Shown here one piece after another: positions 33,838-45,687 of a stretch of DNA of 64,000 nucleotides (the first letter of the stretch is position 1; each line of letters begins with the position of its first letter). The notes under the pieces were generated by a model that was not told the origin of the DNA, ran no database searches, and was given only the letters and a program-made list of their open reading frames with translations. Both the position numbers and the translations under genes were made by a program. This DNA is from Stereum hirsutum FP-91666 SS1 (Eukaryota > Basidiomycota > Agaricomycetes > Russulales > Stereaceae). The DNA lies in the NCBI RefSeq assembly GCF_000264905.1, contig NW_006763144.1, positions 811,648 to 875,647 on the forward strand, read 5' to 3'.

Positions 33838-36213
33838 ATGGAGCGAAGTCCTTCTGAACAAGAGCGAGAGATTAGGAATCTTATTCACCGAGCAGAACGC
33901 GTGCCAGTACAGACGAGCGCTCTGGTGTGTTCTCTTTCCGTCTATGCTTGAGGTCATAGCAATAACTAACCACCGTATGCAGAGAAAAGATGCTTTGAAG
34001 AAATTGATTGAGCTTTCAAGGTCCCCTCACCAATCTCTGAAGAAACTTGCTGCCTCAAATATCACGAAGTTCTTCAAACCTTTTCCCGATCTTGAGGAGG
34101 ATGCAATCAACGCGATTTACGACCTGTGCGAGGATCAAGATTCTAAGGTCAAATCAATCTCGATTCGTCCTTCATGCATCTGATTGTGTCTGTGCAGGTT
34201 CGAATAGATGGCTATAAAGCCATCGTACAGATGTCGAAGGAACAACCGAAGTGGGTAAAACGGAATGCTGATGTGCTGGCCCAACTTCTTCAGAGTGGTG
34301 AGTTCTTCGATTTTGAATGGTGTATAACAAGTGCATCTGGGCGTTCTTTGAGCACGATATATGCTCCCTTTAGATGAACCGGATGAAGTCACCGTCGTCA
34401 AAAAGGCCCTGGCGGAACACTTGGACATGGACTCTAAGATCACGTTGGGCGTTCTGTGCGATCAGATAGTGCCGATTGAAGAGCCCGTGGATCCAGAGGA
34501 CAAAGCAACGCGAGATAGGCTCCGAACACTTGTCCTTGCTTTCATTGCTGGAGAAGCGAAACGTGCTATCGTCGAGCGACATGCCAGTCAAGCTGGCAGC
34601 GAGCAGGAACAATTGATCATCACCGGGTTATTCAAGGTCATGAGGTTCGTTACTGATGTTTAAACGCGAAAGGCTCATATGGTTTGCTCCAGACACTCTC
34701 CGACCCAGGCTCCGCCTCTGATGCTCCAAGAATCGTGACCGATATTCTTCTCCACTTACCCTCCTTCAAAGGCCGTTATGTTCTGCGTGGCGCCGAGCTT
34801 CTACAGATTCTGCTTGACCAGGCAGAGTACTCGTTGAAGGAAGACATGACCTCTGGGAACAAAACCGTGGACCTGGCTTTGACTCGTTCCTTCCTGGACT
34901 TGGCAGCTGTGATTTCCGTTGAGAACAGTGTAGCTAATCCTATGCCGCTTCTTCGCTACTACTGTTCGTCTCTTCTTGTCAAGGACGTCCTTCAACGTCT
35001 TGCCCCCGTCGCGCAGTCATTTGTGGCCGTTCATCTGGCAGAAGCCCTGGCAGCTTGCAGTCGATTTCTCCAGCCCGGTTCTGCTGAGACAGAATTACTA
35101 TCTTCGCTGCGCACGCAAGTCGTCGACGGCTTGTCGCTGCTTCTATCTGTAGGTTTTTTGCCATATACCCTCGTTGCGGCCTTTGTTTAAAGCATGTCTT
35201 TTCCTAGTATATCTCACAGACCAAGCCGACTGATCCTCGTGAATGGCGAGCATGCGAGACACTCGTTCTTGCTGTTCAACAGGTTCGTTTCTTCCACCAA
35301 GGCTCACAATTATCGCTATACCTTTCTTTCCATTCAGCGCCAGCGCAATACTTCATGGGTTCCCCCACCAGACCTGATTCGGACCTTGGACGGTGTGAAT
35401 AGCGTTGCTCAACAAATGCAGCAGAAGCCAGCTTTGCGAGTCGCAGAGCTCATCAAGGTTTGCGATCACGCCCTCCTCTGCTCTTCCGACGACAGTCTTA
35501 TGATCACATCTCTTGAGCAGCCTCTTCTTCCGCCTCGTGCTCCTACCCCTCCAGCACCAGCACCACGGGTGGCGCCTCCGGTTACTAATGACCCTCCTAA
35601 AGCCATAGCGTCCAACAGACCGTCTTCAGTCCCCAGCAAACGCAAGGCAGGGAATTCGCCGCCATCAACGGTTCCTCCGTCTTCGTCAGCTCCTATGCCA
35701 ATTCGCCCTGAAGTAGCACAATCCATCTCAATCCGCGGTGCACATCAACGACAGAGCCCAGGTGCTCTTCGGCCAGGTTTAGCAGATCGACAACGGTCCC
35801 GATCGCTCACATCCCTGAGTACAGTAACAACAGCAGCAGGCTCGTCAGAGCAGCCGTCCAAGCGTCCGAGAAGAGATGAAGGCGGTGACGTGTCAAGAGG
35901 ATCTTCAAGTTTATTGAATCGCTTGATCCCGAAGACAGCAGGAAACGGTTCGGGCCCTTCATCTTTGCCTTCAAAGCCTATCACAAGCAACAGGGCACGG
36001 AGGGATGTGCGACCGCCTGAGAAAGCACCGAGTCCTGCGCTTGGATTGTCCATCAAGGGGGCTGCAAGGGCCGCGGAGACACCACCCGCTTTACCGCATA
36101 GACCGTCGTCATTACTGGATAGGATCAAAGAGCGGGATTTGGGAGAGAGAATGGATGAGAGCCATTATGGACCAGGGGCGAGCAAGAAGAGCAAGCGGAG
36201 AGGGAGGCCATAG
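33838..36213 (+). CDS. API5: Apoptosis inhibitor 5 (API5/AAC-11) homologue
   Basis: Seven exons (33838-33924, 33983-34147, 34198-34297, 34374-34636, 34693-35148, 35208-35282, 35338-36213) join in frame to 673 residues. The N-terminal helical-repeat half has the family hallmarks: ALKKLIELSRSPHQSLKKLA, ITKFFKPFPDLEEDAINAIY, DLCEDQDSKVRIDGYKAI and LAQLLQSDEPDEVTVVKKAL. These match human API5 (FIPKFFKHFPEL, LDLCEDEDVSIR, LLQTDDSAE), a nuclear protein that counters E2F1-driven apoptosis; the fungal role is unclear. The C-terminal 220 residues are Pro/Ser/Lys-rich and disordered, ending KKSKRRGRP, a likely nuclear localisation signal, and longer than in the 524-residue human protein. The exon 4 donor (gtcatg) was chosen because it alone keeps frame. 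Confidence 0.88.
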
Positions 36214-36561
36214 GTACCTTGCAATCTATGAGATCTTTCCGTGCGCCTCTGTTCTAACCATGTGTTCTCGACTGTTTGCAGCATACCAATACATCACTGC
36301 GATCCTTTTCATGTTTTCTTATCTCACGGTCAGCGGCCATGGTAGGATCTTTCCCACTTGGGCGTGGCCAACAGGCAATAGGTTCTCACCCTCATGAGAA
36401 CCTCACTCCGTCGAATAAATTCAAGCCTTCTCAGTGCTGGCAATCTTTCGCTGTCTGTGACGAGTCTTATGTATGCTTGGTGGAGCGTCTGTGCATTTAA
36501 GAGGGAGCTCGCGTTGGAGAGCTCCTTTTCGCTGTCGAATGTGTCCACTTGATACCCTATC
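36214..36561. other. Interval between API5 and the cytochrome b561 gene
   Basis: A short spacer holding the API5 3' end and the next promoter. No gene is seen. Confidence 0.4.
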
Positions 36562-38319
36562 ATGAAGGTGACTCTGCTGCTCTGCCTCCTTTCCCTTGTA
36601 TATGCCTCAGTGGCGGATGAGTATGACATTATTCAATCTGTAAGTTGTTTTGTCGTTGCAACTGTATGTCCAGACTCCACGAGGGCTCAATTCGTGTACC
36701 AGGAAGACGATGAGACTGCACCTTCCGGTGTCGACGCCATGGGCGATACTGTTTGCGACGATGTGCGTTGTGTTCTATGTCTTCGCTGCGTGACGAAGGC
36801 TGAGAGGCCTTCCCTCCCAGTTCATGTGCGTGTCCGTAACACGAAAAGGAGATCAGATGGAATGTGAGCGTCGGTTTGATATTTCTCGTCAGCGGCCTTC
36901 GCCTGATCAGTGGACTCGCACGCAGATGTATTGGAGAGTCAGAGCAAGGAGCCTCTGGGCTGGATGGCCGTGTAAGTTGTTCGACGATGCGTGCTTTGGA
37001 CACACCTGCTTATCCTGACCATCATAGAGGGTTTGGACGTATCATGGCGCATACACCCATGATTATGATGTGGGCCAATGTCGATCGTTCTGTGACGTTG
37101 TCGCAGAGAACTGCTCCTCGTGAACAAGAGCCTGAGGTCGTCAAGAACCCGCCATTCAGGGCTGTACCGTCCAGGACTAATACGCTGGTAAGCCCACTAC
37201 TCACTCTCGAACCTGATGCTGGCGTCTAACCTCGAGCATTATCCTTCTTCACAGCTCAAAGATGAACGCCCAAGACTGGCTTTCAACATCCCAGTGCGTC
37301 TCGTCGCTTTCTTAGCTACTATGCAGCTTGACTTATGTTTATGCAGGCCATCGCAGACGAGCATCAAGACATCATCTGGGCATTCGGTCGCAATCGACCG
37401 GACTCCTCAAAAACGGACGCTCATGTCCCAATCCACGTCAAACACGGACACGCAACACTCAACCTAAACCGAACGTTCTCACCACCAGAAGACGTAGTGG
37501 AGCCCGTCGATCCGCCGTTTGGTTACCCACCTTTGCAGCCGTACCAGAGGACCATCGTCGCGCATGCGGTATTTTCGATGGCTGGGTATCTGGTTATGTT
37601 GCCTGCTGGGGCGTTGCTGGCTAGATATATGAGGACGTTTTCCGCTAGTTGGGTGTCGTTCCATTGGATAATTCAGGGCGTGTTCGGTGCGTTTTTTGAT
37701 TTAGGGTTGTTGGTTGTGGTAGATACTTATGGGGCATTACATAGGTGGGTCAATAGTGTTGTTTGGGCTCCTAACAGGTAGAAGAGCTGTCGAGAAGTCG
37801 GGAGGAGTACATCACGATGATTCGCACAAGGTTAGTCGTCTCGCCAAGATGTTCTCATTTCCCAGGCTTATTGCTGGGTCACAGAAATTCGGTCTTGTAT
37901 TGCTCCTGGGCTTCTTTCTCCAAGCTGGCCTAGGGGCCCTGGTGCATAGAAAGCCACATCTAAAGAAATTTGGCGGACGTCTTCATGCGTGCTTGGGGCT
38001 AATGGTGATCATCATGGCGTTTTACCAGGCAAGGACGGGTTACAAACACGAGTGGCCGTACGTTACGGGGCGACCAGCTATTGAGTATTTGCGAAAAGCA
38101 TGGTACATTTTAATCGTCGTGAGTCCTTATCACTTCAACTTCCTTCCAGTATCACCTGCTAATTGCGACAAACGGGGGCGTGTAGGCTATCCCCGTACTT
38201 TATGGGATGGGACTAACGCTGTTGCCGAGGCAGCTCGCGCTGGTGAGGATGAATTCGAAGGATATAGACGGTAAGGCGTTGGCTATGGAGAGTCTACCAC
38301 TTAGGCAAAGGGAGGATGG

Positions 38320-38360
<41 letters not shown>

Positions 38361-38407
38361 TGAAAGATGACGCATCATATGAGGCGGCAGTTGAGTCGAA
38401 GTCGTAA
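36562..38407 (+). CDS. Secretory DOMON-cytochrome b561 protein
   Basis: Nine exons (36562-36762, 36821-36863, 36911-36971, 37028-37187, 37255-37293, 37347-37679, 37723-37830, 37885-38118, 38186-38407) join in frame to 466 residues. A signal peptide (MKVTLLLCLLSLVYA) is followed by a CDH-type DOMON haem domain: CDDFMCVSVTRKGDQ, LGWMAVGFGRIMAHTPM and IMMWANVDRSVTLSQR. Then comes a cytochrome b561 membrane region with helices around IVAHAVFSMAGYLVMLPAGA, FHWIIQ, GGVHHDDSHKKFGLVLLLGF and GGRLHACLGLMVIIMAF; the buried His residues would bind haem. The family moves electrons across membranes, probably at the plasma membrane or secretory pathway. The cytosolic tail is a DED-repeat coded by a GACGAG microsatellite. 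The 43-nt intron at 37680-37722 is my least certain choice. Confidence 0.85.
38321..38360. repeat. (GACGAG)n microsatellite
   Basis: About 6.7 perfect units inside the last exon of the cytochrome b561 gene, coding alternating Asp and Glu in the cytosolic tail. Such a repeat can change unit number without breaking the frame. Confidence 0.95.
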
Positions 38408-39041
38408 CTAATATCCATACTTTCATTGTCGCCTTCTGTGTGTCTGAACAGGACTCAAAGCTTGATGCTCTATAATATCTATATACGTGGCCGTAATATA
38501 TGAGTATGCAGACGGGAGGGCCACAACGCCTGCTTTTGATTTTTACGTGGAGTGCCACACGCAACCTCGCAGTGTCCGCCGAGCAATTGAGCAACTTACT
38601 GCCGTTTCCCTTCCCTCACCCCGAGTCTTCGCTACAGTGCTCGTCTGACGCTCGGCTACGTTCAAACTCTCTTTTACGAAGTGAGTGGTTGTTTGTGCTG
38701 GGATCTAGAAAGTTTTAGAAAACCTGTCCTCGCGAGTGTAGTAGTTTCGCCTTCTGACTCTTGGTACGTCCACTTACCACATCGTCTACTCTCCATCCCG
38801 CCTCGTGCTCATTGGCAAACACTTTGAAAAAGCAGATGATGAGTCCGGTGGATTATTGTGGGGTTCGCAAACGTCATATCTGATATGCTTTGTCACTAAA
38901 GGACTGTATAAAAGCACGCAAGGCTACGCAAACCAATAAAACCCCTGTATCGTGCTCGCTTCACAGCGTCAACACAACTGCTGCTCCCAAGAATCCCCAC
39001 AACCCCGCATTGCCTGACATACCCCGGGAAACCAATATATC
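38408..39041. other. Interval before the homocysteine methyltransferase gene
   Basis: This holds the 3' end of the b561 gene and the promoter of the next gene. No gene is seen. Confidence 0.4.
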
Positions 39042-40354
39042 ATGGTCACGTCCACATTCAACTCGTTATTTGGGTCGCAGAAGCATGTCGTCTTAGATGG
39101 AGGCCTGGTGAGCTCGTCGCTACTATGCTTTCTTTCCCAGGGTATTCACGCGCTGCGACGCTGTTATTGCTGAGATAGGGTACGACACTCGAGGATGTCT
39201 TCCACAAGGATATCTCGACACCTCTATGGTCCGCCCGGCATATCGACAAAGAGCCTGAGGTCCTTGTCGAAGCTCATCTCGCCTTCCTTCGAGCGGGCGC
39301 AAGGATTATCTTGACCTCTACGTACGTGCTATAAGTCTTGCTCACTTCTCACAGTCTCTCACAAATGCCCTGCAGGTATCAGTGCACCTATGAAACGTTC
39401 GCGGCTGCAGGTTACTCCCGTGCAGAAGGTGAACGTCTGACGCGTAAAGCTGTCCATCTCGCTTCGGAGGCCCGTAAAAGGTTCGTGGAAGAGAGCGATG
39501 GTGCCGTTAAGATCGGGGATGTGAAGGTCGCACTGTCCATGGGACCATACGGTGTGACCTGCTCTCCAGGTCAAGAATACGGCGGCTTCTACCCACCTCC
39601 TTTCGGGCCCCAAGCTTACTCTGCGTCTGGTCCCAACACCAACGCATTCGCCGCAGCCGACCAGACGAAGAGGAGTATGTCCATCGATGCACTGACGGAC
39701 TTCCACCTTCAACGACTGCGCATCCACTCTAACGACCTCGATAGCTGGAAAGAAATCGATCTGGTGGCTTTTGAGACGATCCCGCTTGCGAGAGAGATTA
39801 AAGCTATTCGGGGTGCTATGCGATTACTTCAGATCGAGCTCGAGCCAAGGCCGGCGGGGTTCGAGTGGAAGCCATGGTGGATCAGCACAGTTTGGCCTGA
39901 CGGGAGGTTTCCCCATGAGAGCGGTCCGGGTAAGAGGAGGCTGAGCGTCAAGGAAGTCGTCTTCACGCTGCTTCACGAGGAGCCAAAGATGGCGAGCCAG
40001 TCTATCGACCACTACGAAGTGCAACCAGACGGTATTGGCATCAACTGCACCAGCATGGCCCATTTGCAGGACGTGTTGACTGGGATGGAAGAGGTGGTGG
40101 GCGACCTTTGGCGAAAGAAGCAGGGACCGTGGCTGGTACTCTACCCCAATGGTGGAGAGGAATACGACCCGGTCTCGAGGACTTGGAGCGGCAAGAAAGA
40201 AGGCACTGAAGGTGGCACTGGATGGGCAGAGAATCTAGCGGCGTTGGCGAGTGCTGCGATGTCCAAGAGACTGTGGGGAGGTGTCGTTGTCGGAGGTTGC
40301 TGCAAGACGGGGCCGGATGAGATTCGGTCTCTGGCAGCATGCCTTTCCTCGTAG
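39042..40354 (+). CDS. MHT1: Homocysteine S-methyltransferase
   Basis: Exons 39042-39107, 39179-39321 and 39376-40354 join in frame to 395 residues. The barrel start VVLDGGLGTTLEDVFHKDIS, the segment RAGARIILTSTYQCTYETF, LSMGPYGV, and VAFETIPLAREIKAI are typical of the family. The zinc-thiolate ligands are visible as GINCTS near residue 240 and GGCCKTGPDEI near the C-terminus. It methylates homocysteine to methionine using S-methylmethionine or S-adenosylmethionine (yeast Mht1/Sam4) in the cytosol. It is longer than the yeast enzymes, about 325 residues, through inserts around the YGGFYPPPFGPQAYSASG segment and before the first Cys motif. The start MVTSTFNSLF lies 22 codons before the first intron. 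Confidence 0.92.
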
Positions 40355-40737
40355 ATATCAACAAAGATTTCGCAACCTGTTTAAATCAATGTTTTTGCTC
40401 TTCGTGAATGTTGTCGTCAAGGAACAGAGACAAACGGGTGGCGCGCCGTCAATTTGGTCCCGTGTGGCCCAACGCACCGACCACGTGGATGTCCACGTGG
40501 CCGGCGTGGGTGGCTGAGAAACGGCAGTGGGGCTATACCTCTCGACGACGTGCTGAACATCGACAGAAGGAATCCTCGGCAACACAGGCGTCGAGCTCAA
40601 AAGGTTACTCATAGGTATGTGTCTCTAGCGCTTTCTCGGTTGCCGGGAGAAACAGCGAAGAGAAATGGACGAATTGCGAGGGTGGATGCGTCGATGAGGG
40701 ACCCGATGTACTGACTGCTTCATTTACGCAGCCCATC
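40355..40737. other. Promoter and leader of the ribosomal protein S0 gene
   Basis: This spacer carries a pair of CCACGTGG octamers at 40481-40500. A ttacgcag acceptor-like site ends 6 bases before the S0 start codon, suggesting an intron in the 5' untranslated region. Confidence 0.45.
40481..40500. promoter_or_regulatory. Paired CACGTG E-boxes upstream of RPS0
   Basis: Two copies of the palindrome CCACGTGG at 40481-40488 and 40493-40500, separated by four bases, about 240 bp before the S0 start. CACGTG is bound by Cbf1-type bHLH proteins. In several fungi outside the Saccharomyces lineage Cbf1 takes part in ribosomal protein gene control; applying that here is inference. Confidence 0.5.
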
Positions 40738-41000
40738 ATGTCTTCAAAACTTCCCTCTGTTCTCAGCGCGACTGAGGAGGAGATTCAGATGCTCCTCGCT
40801 GCTCAATGCCACATTGGCACGAAGAACTGCGATAAGCAGATGGAGCCTTACGTCTGGAAGCGAAGGTCTGACGGTTAGTAGAGGGCACTTGGTCAATTGG
40901 CGTCTTGCGCCGCTCACGAAATACGCATCCTCAGGTATCCACCTCATCAACATCGGCAAGACTTGGGAGAAGATCGTTTTCGCTGCCCGTATCATTGCCG

Positions 41001-41034
<34 letters not shown>

Positions 41035-41086
41035 TGCGCGCCCATATGGCCACCGTGCCGTCCTCAAGTACGCTTCGAACACCGGC

Positions 41087-41119
<33 letters not shown>

Positions 41120-41750
41120 AGCTTCACAAACTACATCACCCGCTCGTTCAAGGAGCCCCGCCTCATCATCGTGACCGACCCCCGCGTTGACCACCAGGCC
41201 ATCCGTGAGGCTTCCTACGTCAACATCCCGGTCATCGCCCTTTGCGACACCGACGCTCCTCTGAAGTTCGTCGATGTCGCTATCCCTACGAACAACAAGG
41301 CCCGTCACTCGATCGGTCTCGTTTGGTGGTTGTTGGCCCGTGAGGTTCTCCGGCTGAGGGGAACCATCCCTCGCACTCCCGACGGCTGGAATGTGATGGT
41401 GGACATGTTCTTCTACCGTGACCCTGAGGAGGTCGAGAAGCAGCAACAGGAGGAGGCTCAGGCTAGGGCTGCTGCGTCTGGCGAGGCTGAGGGAGAGGCT
41501 GCCGGTGTCTCAGAGTGGGATGTTAACTCTGCTCCTCAGGCAGGTGGCATCAACCCTGCTGTCGTGCAAGAGGGTGGTACGTCTCTCATCTTCTCTCCCT
41601 TCAAGATATCTGTCCTCATTCTACTCAGGTGCCCTCGACTGGTCTGCGGAGCCTGCTGCGGGCAACACCGACTGGTCAGCAGAGCCAGCAACTACTGGTG
41701 CTGGTGGGTGGGGTGCGGACGCCCCACAGGCGTCGACTGGCTGGGATTAA
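40738..41750 (+). CDS. RPS0: 40S ribosomal protein S0 (uS2)
   Basis: Exons 40738-40873, 40935-41576 and 41629-41750 join in frame to 299 residues. The sequence is highly conserved: [106 protein letters not shown] and [19 protein letters not shown]. This is the uS2 family (human RPSA), needed for late 40S maturation and part of the small subunit. The C-terminal tail has the repeated DWSAEPA motif (twice) common in fungal and animal homologues. The exon 2 donor could be 3 bases earlier (gtggta); I chose gtacgt. An acceptor-like site just before the ATG points to a leader intron. The codons are GC-ending, as expected for a highly expressed gene. Confidence 0.97.
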
Positions 41751-44700
41751 ACGCGGTCACGAGGTTGTTGTATTTTTCCCTACTTTTCATGCCTCTGCTT
41801 GCGCCTCCTCCTTATGCCGCATATATGTCAACCAAAAGCCTACCCATGCCAACATGACATTTTGCTCGCGCCGTCTTGGGTTTTGATCTGAATGGGTTGT
41901 GCAATCCAGGCTAGTGTCGGAGAACGAGCGTGCTTCATTCCGACCCGCCTTTATTCTGTCGTCTTCCCATCGGGATACTGTTGGTTGTGATGTCTGCTCT
42001 GCCAACTGCTTCTTGCTTTCTTTCGTATGTTCTTCCACTCCACCTGGTTTACCTTCGAGGCAAGATCTTCGTGAGTTGTCAGTATTCGGTCCATAATGCA
42101 ATATACAGCCGTCCTCTGAGAGTATCCTAGGACGCTAGCCATTATTTACGCGAAACATCGCCAAGTACGTTCATGGCTTTGATGTGTCAAAACCTGGTCA
42201 AAGCACGAGGGATGGCCGAGATGATAGCCCTATCTTCCGCGTACCCGAAGAAGTTAATCTATATGGTTGGCGCGTCTGCGCTGCGTGATGGACAGATCCA
42301 AGTCTTGTGCACTCCGATAATTGCATAAACATGTAGATTCCATTGTCTGCGGCGGGCAGCCTGCCACGGAAAGCTCTGAGCTTCGTGGATATCTTCGACC
42401 TTTTTTTTGCCGAAGTAACAGGACGCACCAACAGGTCACGATGGCAGTCTTTCTCTTGTCTTGTTAGGTCTTAGTAAAGAATTTAATGCGCGATTTGGAG
42501 CGGGAAATGGGCGATACTTATACTGACAGTAAAAGAGTCAGAGCAGCTCACGGTTAATCTAGCACAGTCGACTGCATTTCTTACCGTGCGTGCATTTGTC
42601 CATCAATCTCCGTACTAAGTTCTGGCGACGTACCCGGTGTCCATGGTACGTTTGTCTCTGAGACGAAGAGGGAGGATAATTGTGATGTGACTGCGCTCTA
42701 TCTGCATATACGTATCGAACGGATTCCATATTGATGCAATGTCCTACGCCAGCGGGATAGTCTGGAGGAGTTTCCGTGGATAGGGAACGAGGGGACGCTA
42801 ATGATTCTCTCCGCGGGGCTCAGCACCATCGTTCAGAAGATGACATAGGAATTTACTAGATACACGATGTGTAGGAGCGCCTTTTGGTTAGATTGTGTAA
42901 GAGAGACGTGTTATATCACATTCCCATTCGGTCTACCGCCGATGTAGGCCTCTTTGCTTTCCCATGAAAACCAAAACACAGTCTCATGACACGGAACGCG
43001 ATGCTATCGCTCATAGCCACGCCTCACGTTGCCCCCACGATTTTGAGCGTCCACCACGGAATTTCCCCAGGTCGAAGCGCAAACCCGCCCGCTTTGCTTA
43101 TCTACGATCGTACGGAGTTAGTGTTAACGTTCAGAGCATTCTTCTCATGGGTTACCCCGGAATTATGTTTGCGCTCACTGTAAATGGCCAATGAGAGACC
43201 ATCATGACAGGCGTGTCATGCATGCTCGGTTCAGAGCCCTTAGTACTCATATTCGAACGTACTATTTCTAGAAAAGGTGAAAGTATGACATAGGATATCC
43301 GTGCGGCGATGGCTACGCCGACCTGGGCAAAATAGTGTGATGAATGTGAAGGCTGGGGAGGAGTAGAGACAGGTTATTCGGGACAATAGTCCCGAGCGTG
43401 CCATAGAACTTGCACTCACTCATCGATGATCTACGACAGTCCTCAGGCAGGGGCCGATGCCATGACGCATTGAACTGCGAAGATCTCCCCACAATCAGAT
43501 CGTCCGCGACTACTACTATTGGTTTTTCAGGATGTGCTGACTTGTAGACACGGACACGCGAACGTCGACGATACTTTCGAAGCCGGTAATCGGATGAGCG
43601 TCAGAAAGCGAATGAGATCAATATCCAGGAGACCCCCGACGGTCAAAATTAAACGCACGAGTAGGAGGTAAAGTAGTTATAGATCTCCGGAATGACGTTG
43701 GTCCCTGTTAAGCCTTCATCGATTCCGAGCATGTCGATGGTGAGCACTGAGTTGCGCACTTGCATAAGCAGAGACACTTCCTTTCTGAAGTCCATATTGC
43801 CCATCACCGGATAGTGCACAAAATGCTGGAAATATATTGGATGAGCGGCACTAAGGTCATGGTATACCAGGAGATGTTGAATTTCTAATCGATGGAGTAA
43901 CTTTCCGCACTGGCCTGTGGTGCATATGCCCCAATGAAGTCAAGATGGTTATTGATGCACTCAGGAACTATAAGCAAGATGAAGTGGGGATGCTTAGGTT
44001 AGCCTCGGTCGAATGCGCATTGCATCACCACGAACCTTGTTGTTGACCATAACAAGAATAAGAGCGCTTATTTTAGTTCAGGGCTATACCCAGCAGATTC
44101 AACATTTCTCGAGACCGCAATGTCATTAGGGCACGTCGGTCTGACTATAGTTGATGAGAGAGGAGTATTAGGGATCGAGCTCTTCATATGACGTATAGAC
44201 ACGTCCACTACTACAAGCATCGTTGCCGCCACAAGCTGTGGCGACGCCAGTTGCGGTGTCTTCTAAAGTGTAGATACTGGACGAAGGTATACAATATTCG
44301 GTAGGCGTACACTGTATATCCCAGCAAGGAGGAGTACAACGATGAGGAATGGCGCGGTGGTCTCCATGATGTTGCGCTCTGCTGAGTGAGTATCATGATA
44401 GTTAGAGACAAGATAAAAAGCAGATGACGAAGTCGACGTCGTAGACCAGCCGTGTGAGCAGCTACCCTAGTTGTCGCTCAAGTCACCAAAGCCACAGGTC
44501 AAGCATTCAAGGTGCCGTCCAAAGTCTATCTTGCAAGTAGTAGAGACATCATGGTCCACTGTGGTGCCGCACTTGAAGCTGTCACGACAAAATAAGAGTG
44601 TATGCGGCACGAGAACAGTCTACAATTCCTTTACCCGGCGTGATGGTCTAGGCTGCATGATGCACCTCGAGCCTCGACACGATGGGGACCACGTCGCCCA

Positions 44701-45687
44701 TGGTCAGCAACGTGACAGTGTGCGATCATTCAATAAACAGTTCGTCGTGCCCTCGACACGCATGCAGAGCATGCGAGGCCGTAAACCTCTGTGCACACTA
44801 GCGCCCTGCCAATGAGCGTCCCGAGCGATTTTTGACGACAAGAAGAATGCAGTATCGAGAAAAACAAGGCCACGGCAAGGGCCTGGCAAGAGTGCTGCAA
44901 CAACGGCAAATAGGCATCGGAAGTAAATTCCTTCCGGAACGTGGCGTAATAAAGTTACTGCATACGACCAAGCCTTCCCACCTTCTTCGGTTCTGCGGTA
45001 CCCTTTCCGAGGTTCCTCCTTGCCTAGAGCCCAGAATAGTATATGAAAGTGTAGAAGTCTTTCTCACTGCCAGTGTGCTACTCGAACGTTTGGTATAAGA
45101 CCTGGTGAATCCAACTCAAAAGGCAACAGTACTTGCTCAGTCATTTGCTGTGGCGCCGTCGCTTCAACCTGAGAAGCAGGAACGTCCTTGTTTCAGTTTG
45201 CCCAGTCGAGATTACAGACACCCCGTGCCACCCGTTTCACAATACAAATCTTCGACACTAAATTAGCTGAGGTAACGTACGTTCATTTTGGGCCTTAATG
45301 TACAGGTTTTCTTTGCCCTCCAGGAGCGTGGCAAAACCACGTCTCAGGCTGCGGCTCTGCCCAAATACACTTTTGTGTTCGTGTATTTTTCTGACGATGA
45401 AAATTTTGAACATAAGGCGAAGACAATGCCCAGGCGAACGCTGAGAAAAGCCACTGACAGGGTTAGAGTATGGATAAGAAGCGACGACGATCAAGCTTGC
45501 TGAGCGAGCTTCGCGCCTCAGGGTGACGCGACGCCAATCGAGATTCGAGATCTGCCAGTCACTGGACCCTACTGGACCTCGTTATGCCAATGGGTCAAGA
45601 AGGACCCATTTAAAGGCTCCATATGATATGTATAAACCCGCTGCCTTTTAACTCCCTTGTAGACAACCCCTTCGACACTCCCCCGCT
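41751..45687. other. 3.9-kb interval without recognisable genes
   Basis: Apart from the S0 3' end and the promoter of the Zn2Cys6 gene at 45688, I see only short scattered open frames on both strands (for example around 43.0 and 44.5-45.1 kb) without splice-consistent extension or family motifs. I see no obvious transposon ends, tandem array or tRNA, but multi-exon genes with tiny exons could be missed. Confidence 0.35.

Noticed and set aside
36647..36680. A 34-nt GT-AG intron early in the b561 gene (gtaagt to ccag)
   Set aside because: It is too short, and removing it breaks the frame into the CDD motif; the unspliced frame is open.
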